From the NCBI GenBank assembly GCA_016844935.1, contig JAERTK010000212.1, positions 1 to 39,964 of the forward strand: 39,964 bases of DNA, given 5' to 3'. The translations under genes and the position numbers were made by a program. Source of the DNA: Desulfobacteraceae bacterium. Lineage in GTDB: Bacteria; Desulfobacterota; DSM-4660; Desulfatiglandales; Desulfatiglandaceae. Every line of letters starts with the position of its first letter. Position 1 is the stretch's first letter. Positions 35,829 to 39,964 of the stretch are shown here, piece after piece. Under the pieces are notes generated by a model, which was not told the DNA's origin, ran no database searches, and saw only the letters and a program-made list of their open reading frames with translations.

Positions 35829-36443
35829 TTACGAACCCCAGTTCAGGTCTTTTTGAAGCGATTCCAATGTCAGTTTCAGGCACTTTTTCATTGTTTTTCC
35901 GATGCCTTCCCCTCGAATGGCACTGGCGGCAAATGAAGGGATTTTAAGCTGTCCGTTCAATTCTTTTTCCATTTGATCCAGACTCATGACGGATGCCCCC
36001 CCCGTTGCCAGATCCCGCTTGTTGTATTGAAGGACAAGGGGGATTTTGTAAATGCTGAGGCCGTATTCTTTGAGGTTCTGTTGAAGGTCCTTAAGGGATT
36101 CCATATTCTTCCTGCGCTGAACTTCCATGGAGTCGGCCACAAAAACAAGACCGTCTACACCCCTTAAAACCATTTTTCGGGTAGACAGGTATTTTGCGTG
36201 ACCCGGTACTGTGTAAAGGTGCAGTCTCACTTCGCAACCCTTCATTTTCCCCAGTCCCATGGGTAGGAAGTCGAAAAAAAGCGTGCGATCCCCTTTGGTT
36301 TCAATGGAGACCATGTCGGCGGTGACGTACTTGGGAAAGGCCTCGTGGAGACGGATCAGATTGGTGGTTTTTCCCGATAGTGCGGCGCCGTAGTAGACGA
36401 TTTTGCAGTCGATTTCCTTCGTTTTAGGATTGTATGTGGCCAT
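35829..36443 (-). CDS. MglA-like small Ras-type GTPase
   Basis: The 204-residue small GTPase has G1 'YYGAALSGKTTNL', G3-like 'LYTVPGHAKY' in place of D-x-x-G, and G4 'LQYNKRDL'. The 'RTLFFDFLPM' and 'VPGHAKYLSTRKMVLRGVDG' segments are typical of the MglA/GTPase family that sets cell polarity and motility in Myxococcus and relatives. No MglB (roadblock) gene is adjacent. It lies 30 nt downstream of the HD-GYP gene and 9 nt upstream of the DUF4388-cNMP gene. Role in polarity is inferred from the family. Confidence 0.9.
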   Translation of the reverse strand: MATYNPKTKEIDCKIVYYGAALSGKTTNLIRLHEAFPKYVTADMVSIETKGDRTLFFDFLPMGLGKMKGCEVRLHLYTVPGHAKYLSTRKMVLRGVDGLVFVADSMEVQRRKNMESLKDLQQNLKEYGLSIYKIPLVLQYNKRDLATGGASVMSLDQMEKELNGQLKIPSFAASAIRGEGIGKTMKKCLKLTLESLQKDLNWGS

Positions 36444-36473
36444 TTTAAAACTCTCTGGAACATGCAGTCGTTT

Positions 36474-37586
36474 TCAGGAAACGTCCCTGAATGTGAAATG
36501 ATCGATTTTAAAAAGGCTGATGCAGGCATCCACCGCATCCGGATCGTAGGCGGTTCCCCTCCCTTTTTGAATTTCGTCGAGGGCCATGTCGATACCCAGG
36601 GCGGGGCGGTAGGGCCTGTGGGAGCTCATGGCCTCCACCACATCGGAGACTGCCACAATCCGCGCTTCCACAATGATGTCTTTGCCACTGAGTCCCGCCG
36701 GGTACCCGGAACCGTCCAGCCTTTCGTGGTGCTGCACGATGGTCTGGGCGATGGGCCATGGGAACTGGATGCTTTTTAGAATGTCGTAACCCACTTCCGG
36801 ATGGGCTTTGATGATCCCGAATTCATGCTCTGTGAGACGGCCCGGCTTGCTCAGAATGTCGGCGGGGACGCACGTTTTACCCAAGTCATGGATGGATCCC
36901 GCAATGCGAATGCCGTTGATCTGTTCGTTTGAAAGGCCCATCTTTGATGCCATGGCCCGGGCCAGGTCGGCTACCCGGCGCTGGTGTCCGGCGGTGTAGG
37001 GGTCCCGTTTTTCAACCGTGAGGGCGACGGCCTGAATGATGCCGTCGAGAGCCTTGCGCAGGGAGACGAAGGTTTCCTGAAGGTCTCTTTCCGCCTTTTT
37101 GTTGGAAGTGATATCCCTAAAGCTCCAGACCCGCCCCACATACTCTTTGCCGATGCGCTGGGGCAGGGAGTACCGTTCGAAAATCCTGCCGTCCTTGAAT
37201 TCGATAACGTCACGGTCTTCGGCATCCGGTTGATTGTACAGGTCCCCCACCTTTCGAAGGAATGTCTCCGGATCTTCCACCTGGTCCACGATGTGGCCTA
37301 AAATCCGGTTGTCATCCTGTGCCGCCATGACGGATTCGGGGATTTGGCACAGGTCCTGGAATCGCCGGTTGAAGCTCACGACCCTGCCGTGACGGTTGAC
37401 CACCACGATGCCGTCCGCCGTGGACTCAAGCGTCGCTCGGAGAATGGAAACCGCCTTTTCGCTTCGTTCCTCTGCCCTTGCGCGTTTCAGAGATTCCTCT
37501 TCCAGTTTCTGAACGCGCCGGGCAAGTTCATCGTATGTGGGGTTCTCGGCCATTTTCTGTAATCGGTTGCCGCCCATGAAAATCAA
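36474..37586 (-). CDS. PAS-HD-GYP domain protein (c-di-GMP phosphodiesterase type)
   Basis: An N-terminal coiled coil (about 15-48) leads to a PAS domain (about 50-160, 'TLESTADGIVVVNRHGRVVS'). It is followed by an HD-GYP domain (about 180-370) with 'GHQRRVADLA', 'SIHDLGK' (H233-D234), 'HPEVGYDIL' and 'HHERLDGSGYP'. All metal ligands and the G-Y-P are kept, so it should hydrolyse c-di-GMP in response to a PAS-sensed signal. The start is uncertain: TTG 37586, ATG 37577 and ATG 37553 are all possible and none has a good ribosome site. It heads the leftward signalling operon. Confidence 0.92.
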   Translation of the reverse strand: MIFMGGNRLQKMAENPTYDELARRVQKLEEESLKRARAEERSEKAVSILRATLESTADGIVVVNRHGRVVSFNRRFQDLCQIPESVMAAQDDNRILGHIVDQVEDPETFLRKVGDLYNQPDAEDRDVIEFKDGRIFERYSLPQRIGKEYVGRVWSFRDITSNKKAERDLQETFVSLRKALDGIIQAVALTVEKRDPYTAGHQRRVADLARAMASKMGLSNEQINGIRIAGSIHDLGKTCVPADILSKPGRLTEHEFGIIKAHPEVGYDILKSIQFPWPIAQTIVQHHERLDGSGYPAGLSGKDIIVEARIVAVSDVVEAMSSHRPYRPALGIDMALDEIQKGRGTAYDPDAVDACISLFKIDHFTFRDVS

Positions 37587-37672
37587 TATATCGAGTTGGC
37601 GCTCATCCTAGCATATCATTGCCGCTAATGCCATAGGTTGCCCATAAATGGCCCTTAAAAGTTTCAAAACAC

Positions 37673-37714
37673 AAAAAAACCCCAATTCAAAGATCCAATC
37701 TCTGAACTGGGGTT
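37673..37714 (-). terminator. Rho-independent terminator of the first PEP-CTERM gene
   Basis: On the minus strand AAACCCCAgTTCAgAGAT pairs with ATCTTTGAATTGGGGTTT around a short loop, followed by a T-run. It lies about 30 nt after the stop of the gene ending at 37743. Confidence 0.85.
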
Positions 37715-37742
37715 TAAGGAGGAGGAAAAGTTTTCGATAACT

Positions 37743-38549
37743 CTATTTCTTGCTCTTCATTTTCTTTCTATACCCGAACAGTCCCAGCAGCCCGGAGCCT
37801 AGCAGGAAGATGGTGGCCGGTTCGGGGACTGCGGCGGCGGTATTTGCTTGAAATTTGGAAACATCATTACCGCATTCCATTGTAATGACGCCTTCAATAT
37901 TCTTTCCGGCGCCCAGAGATGAAACATCAACAACGAGTACATTGTGCCAGTCTCCTACCAGGCTTCCTCCTACCCCTTGATAATCTTCAATTAACTTCTG
38001 ATTGTTTAAATAGGTCATCGCAATACTGCCTGTAATGGGATTACCGCCACCAGTGTAGGTAACTGGCATGTTTATTGTTGCGGAGATATTTTGTTTGTTG
38101 GGATTGGTATAAGTGGCACTATTGTCAGTGTTATCAATGACCTGATATGTGGGATTATCTGAGTCGGTAAAATTGAGATCCATAATATATTCATAGTAAG
38201 TATTGTCCATGTCGGTATCTATGAAAATGTCACCTAATGCGATCCCATCTTCTCCATACACGAAATCGAATCCGCCAACAACAGCCATTTGGTTTTCTCC
38301 AACTCCGCTGTCTGTGCCATCGCTAAAATAAAAGCCCTCAAGATCCCAATTTTCACCTATGGTCGCCCCAGGTTCAACTTCCTGATCTTCATTTTCTGTG
38401 TCCCGCCATTCGTTTCCATTAGAAGCTGTAAACCCATCATATATGGTAATTTTTTCCCAACCGCTGTCGAGATACCCAGCGATAGCGTTGGAGTTTAACA
38501 AGAACAACGCGAATACAGCGGTAAAAATAATCAACAATCGCCTTTTCAT
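37743..38549 (-). CDS. PEP-CTERM sorted exported protein, paralogue 1
   Basis: This exported protein has a signal peptide ('IIFTAVFALFLLNSNAIAG') and a C-terminal PEP-CTERM sorting signal: 'VPEPATIFLLGSGLLG', then a basic tail 'YRKKMKSKK'. The tag marks it for an exosortase, whose gene is not in this window. The middle is beta-rich and acidic, with no recognised domain. 'EVEPGATIGENWDLEGF', 'GDIFIDTDMDN' and 'YYEYIMDLNFT' match paralogue 2. The frame opens at 38570, but GAGGAGAGG precedes ATG 38549, which gives a normal signal peptide and 268 residues. A sigma54-type promoter lies upstream. Confidence 0.88.
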   Translation of the reverse strand: MKRRLLIIFTAVFALFLLNSNAIAGYLDSGWEKITIYDGFTASNGNEWRDTENEDQEVEPGATIGENWDLEGFYFSDGTDSGVGENQMAVVGGFDFVYGEDGIALGDIFIDTDMDNTYYEYIMDLNFTDSDNPTYQVIDNTDNSATYTNPNKQNISATINMPVTYTGGGNPITGSIAMTYLNNQKLIEDYQGVGGSLVGDWHNVLVVDVSSLGAGKNIEGVITMECGNDVSKFQANTAAAVPEPATIFLLGSGLLGLFGYRKKMKSKK

Positions 38550-38566
38550 TTTTTTTCCTCTCCTCA

Positions 38567-38581
38567 CCACTGGCTCAGTGG
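38567..38581 (-). promoter_or_regulatory. Hairpin directly before the ribosome site of PEP-CTERM gene 1
   Basis: CCACTG-AGC-CAGTGG, a 6-bp perfect stem, is followed immediately by TGAGGAGAGG and the ATG. A different hairpin occupies the same place in front of paralogue 2. Both may affect translation or serve as operators. Confidence 0.45.
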
Positions 38582-38644
38582 CACATATGGTTGGGACGGG
38601 TGTTAATAAGTCTATTTCTGCGAATACGATTCGATCTCTTTTGC

Positions 38645-38660
38645 AGCAATTTGTGTGCCG
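38645..38660 (-). promoter_or_regulatory. Sigma54 (-24/-12) promoter of PEP-CTERM gene 1
   Basis: The minus strand reads CGGCACACAAATTGCT. This has GG and GC with exactly 10 nt between, GGCAC at -24 and TTGCT at -12, which match the consensus. Expected start near 38634 leaves a leader of about 85 nt. PEP-CTERM genes of exosortase systems are known to be controlled by RpoN with PrsR/PrsK, so the site makes sense. The rest of the 38571-38883 gap holds only degenerate copies of the paralogue's terminator. Confidence 0.75.
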
Positions 38661-38835
38661 AAAGTACTTCGATAATTTTCGTTTTTATGAAATCTTCCTA
38701 TAAAAGCAATTTTGTCAACCGTTTATATGAATAAAATGGGAACTTTTCCGGGGCTAAGAAGTCCTCAAAGGTTTACGATTTGCTTCCCCAGTGCCTTCAT
38801 CTGGGACAGTTACTGTCTTGTTTTGAGATGACTGT

Positions 38836-38866
38836 GTCAAATATTCAATCTCTGAATCAGGGTTTG
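38836..38866 (-). repeat. Degenerate copy of the gene 1 downstream flank
   Basis: 'CAATCTCTGAA' followed after three bases by 'GGGTTT' is shared, nearly unchanged, with the terminator at 37673-37714. It lies in the same position behind paralogue 2. The long stem is no longer intact, leaving only ATTCA-atctc-TGAAT. It is a trace of the tandem duplication. Confidence 0.55.
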
Positions 38867-38883
38867 AAAAAGTGAGGAAGCTC

Positions 38884-39708
38884 TTAATCCTTGGATTTCC
38901 GGAATTTCTTTCTAAATCTAAATCCGAACAGTCCCAGCAGCCCTGAACCCAGGAGGAAGATGGTGGCCGGTTCTGGAACGGCGCCTGAGGTACTTCCTTT
39001 CAGCATATCATTGCCGCATTCAAGGGTATTGAAGATATCGTAACCGCTATCAGTTCCCAGAAAAGAAACATCCATGATGACCGCATTGTGTTTCCCCCCC
39101 TTTACACCGCCTCCCATATCTTTATTATTCATTTTCTTCAAATATGTCAGGGCAATGTTCTCAAAGCCCGTTACAGCAGTGCCGCCGCCTGCGTAAGTCC
39201 AGGGCTGATTCTGTGTCGGTCCTGATGGGCCGCCATGGGTCATATTGAATGTAATTGGATTATTCTTTGGATCAGCATTGGCGTAGACGGTGTACTTCTT
39301 GTCATTTTTGTGAATATTTCCAGATTCGTCAGTGAATGCCAGGTCTAATACATATTCGTAGTAACCATTGTCCATTTCCGTGTCTATGAATATATCCCCA
39401 GAGCCGATACCGCCCTGTCCCTTGGCGAAATTGAAGCCACCAACCAGTGCAAGTTCATCTTTTTCATCATTTAGAAAAAACCCCTCGAGGTCCCATTTTT
39501 GACCGGTGGCAGCACCCGGTTCAACTTCCTGGTCTTCATTGGCATTCCACCATTTCTTGGTTTTGCCGTCGTAAGATCCGCTGAGCCCGTCATAAGTGGT
39601 GATGTTTTCCCAGCCCTGATCTGGGTCTAGATAGCCTGCGTGGGCGTTTGAGTCTGGCAAGAAGAGACTTAATGCTGCAGCTACGATAATGAATAATCGC
39701 AGTTTCAT
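38884..39708 (-). CDS. PEP-CTERM sorted exported protein, paralogue 2
   Basis: This 274-residue exported protein has a signal peptide ('LFIIVAAALSLFLPDSNAHA') and C-terminal 'VPEPATIFLLGSGLLG' plus a basic tail 'FRKKFRKSKD'. It shares order and many blocks with paralogue 1: 'NEDQEVEPGAATGQKWDLEGF', 'GDIFIDTEMDNGYYEY' and 'LECGNDM'. It therefore arose by tandem duplication. No enzymatic motif is visible. AAGGAGTTCAAA precedes the ATG. I find no sigma54 site upstream like that of paralogue 1. Confidence 0.9.
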   Translation of the reverse strand: MKLRLFIIVAAALSLFLPDSNAHAGYLDPDQGWENITTYDGLSGSYDGKTKKWWNANEDQEVEPGAATGQKWDLEGFFLNDEKDELALVGGFNFAKGQGGIGSGDIFIDTEMDNGYYEYVLDLAFTDESGNIHKNDKKYTVYANADPKNNPITFNMTHGGPSGPTQNQPWTYAGGGTAVTGFENIALTYLKKMNNKDMGGGVKGGKHNAVIMDVSFLGTDSGYDIFNTLECGNDMLKGSTSGAVPEPATIFLLGSGLLGLFGFRFRKKFRKSKD

Positions 39709-39720
39709 TTTGAACTCCTT

Positions 39721-39744
39721 TTCTCACCTGAAATCAGGTGAGAA
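39721..39744 (-). promoter_or_regulatory. Perfect palindrome next to the ribosome site of PEP-CTERM gene 2
   Basis: TTCTCACCTGA and TCAGGTGAGAA are 11-bp arms around two bases. On the minus strand the inverted repeat ends just before AAAAGGAG of the gene starting at 39708. It could be a protein operator or an RNA hairpin. The 2-nt centre favours a DNA site. Confidence 0.55.
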
Positions 39745-39964
39745 AAAGGTTAAGGGCAGAAACTAACAGATATACTTTAAATTATATGGGAGCAATTTAG
39801 AAAATGCAAATAAACGTTTTTAAATCTGGATATTCGACATAAGCTCGGGCGCAAATAGCAAGTCCCATTTTGAAGTGTGTCATAGGTACCCAGAAGCTTT
39901 TTGGATCGTTTTTCGCAGTAGGTTGAAGGGGTAATAGGCTTGGACTTAACGATCACCGATCTCA

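Noticed and set aside
37630-37660. A second sigma54-like site before the HD-GYP gene (GG-N10-GC on the minus strand)
   Set aside because: Only the GG and GC match. The surrounding -24 and -12 bases do not fit the consensus.
1-39964. CRISPR arrays, rRNA and complete insertion sequences
   Set aside because: No regularly spaced direct repeats, rRNA-like segments or transposase genes were seen on either strand.

Overview
The window reads as chromosome of a Gram-negative, probably anaerobic bacterium of the Desulfobacterota (old Deltaproteobacteria) type. This is inferred from several signs together: two PEP-CTERM proteins, an MglA-like GTPase with DUF4388/cNMP and HD-GYP signalling proteins, a ferredoxin-nitroreductase, an archaeal-type UMP kinase, and a gene that needs selenocysteine to be read. 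No rRNA, tRNA, CRISPR array or complete IS element was seen.

Layout, left to right. (1) 74-7036: a DUF748/AsmA-like gene that breaks off at the window edge, then a leftward defence-type group: a type IIG restriction-methylation fusion, an AAA ATPase and a small protein with an E-x-K nuclease-like motif. (2) 7041-7967: a ferredoxin-nitroreductase. (3) 8137-13664: a leftward surface-polysaccharide operon (flippase, GT8-like protein, GT4 glycosyltransferase, acyltransferase). (4) 13997-15093: a 5' fragment resembling a group II intron, then a CysQ-type phosphatase. (5) 15168-23959: a second leftward exopolysaccharide operon (small ORF, Wzz/Wzc-like protein, Wzy-like polymerase, VanZ-SPOR protein, GT4, and a glycoside-hydrolase-like gene with a one-base frameshift). 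(6) 24062-27180: rightward rfbA, rfbC and a WecG/TagA glycosyltransferase fused to two STAS domains, divergent from operon 5. (7) 27201-29527: a leftward pair of sugar-phosphate transferase genes, one of them a three-part fusion. (8) 29768-30442: archaeal-type UMP kinase. (9) 30504-37586: a leftward signalling operon (HD-GYP, MglA-like GTPase, DUF4388-cNMP, periplasmic double rhodanese, hybrid histidine kinase, HPt). (10) 37743-39708: two paralogous PEP-CTERM proteins.

The best find is in block 9. Two apparent rhodanese fragments (33762-34193 and 34266-34559) are one reading frame interrupted by a single TGA exactly where the catalytic cysteine of the first rhodanese domain belongs. A perfect 7-bp hairpin with a G in the second loop position starts at the right distance after the TGA. 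I call it a selenocysteine-containing periplasmic rhodanese, co-oriented with and 33 nt upstream of a membrane histidine kinase. The second rhodanese domain has lost its own catalytic cysteine.

Blocks 3, 5, 6 and 7 together encode most of an envelope/exopolysaccharide pathway: activated sugar supply (RfbA, RfbC), initiating phosphoglycosyl transferase, several glycosyltransferases, flippase, polymerase and chain-length control. Unusual architectures are concentrated here (WecG-STAS-STAS, nucleotidyltransferase-LbH-sugar transferase, a Wzc-like protein without the P-loop lysine, VanZ-SPOR). Two PEP-CTERM proteins imply an exosortase elsewhere in the genome.
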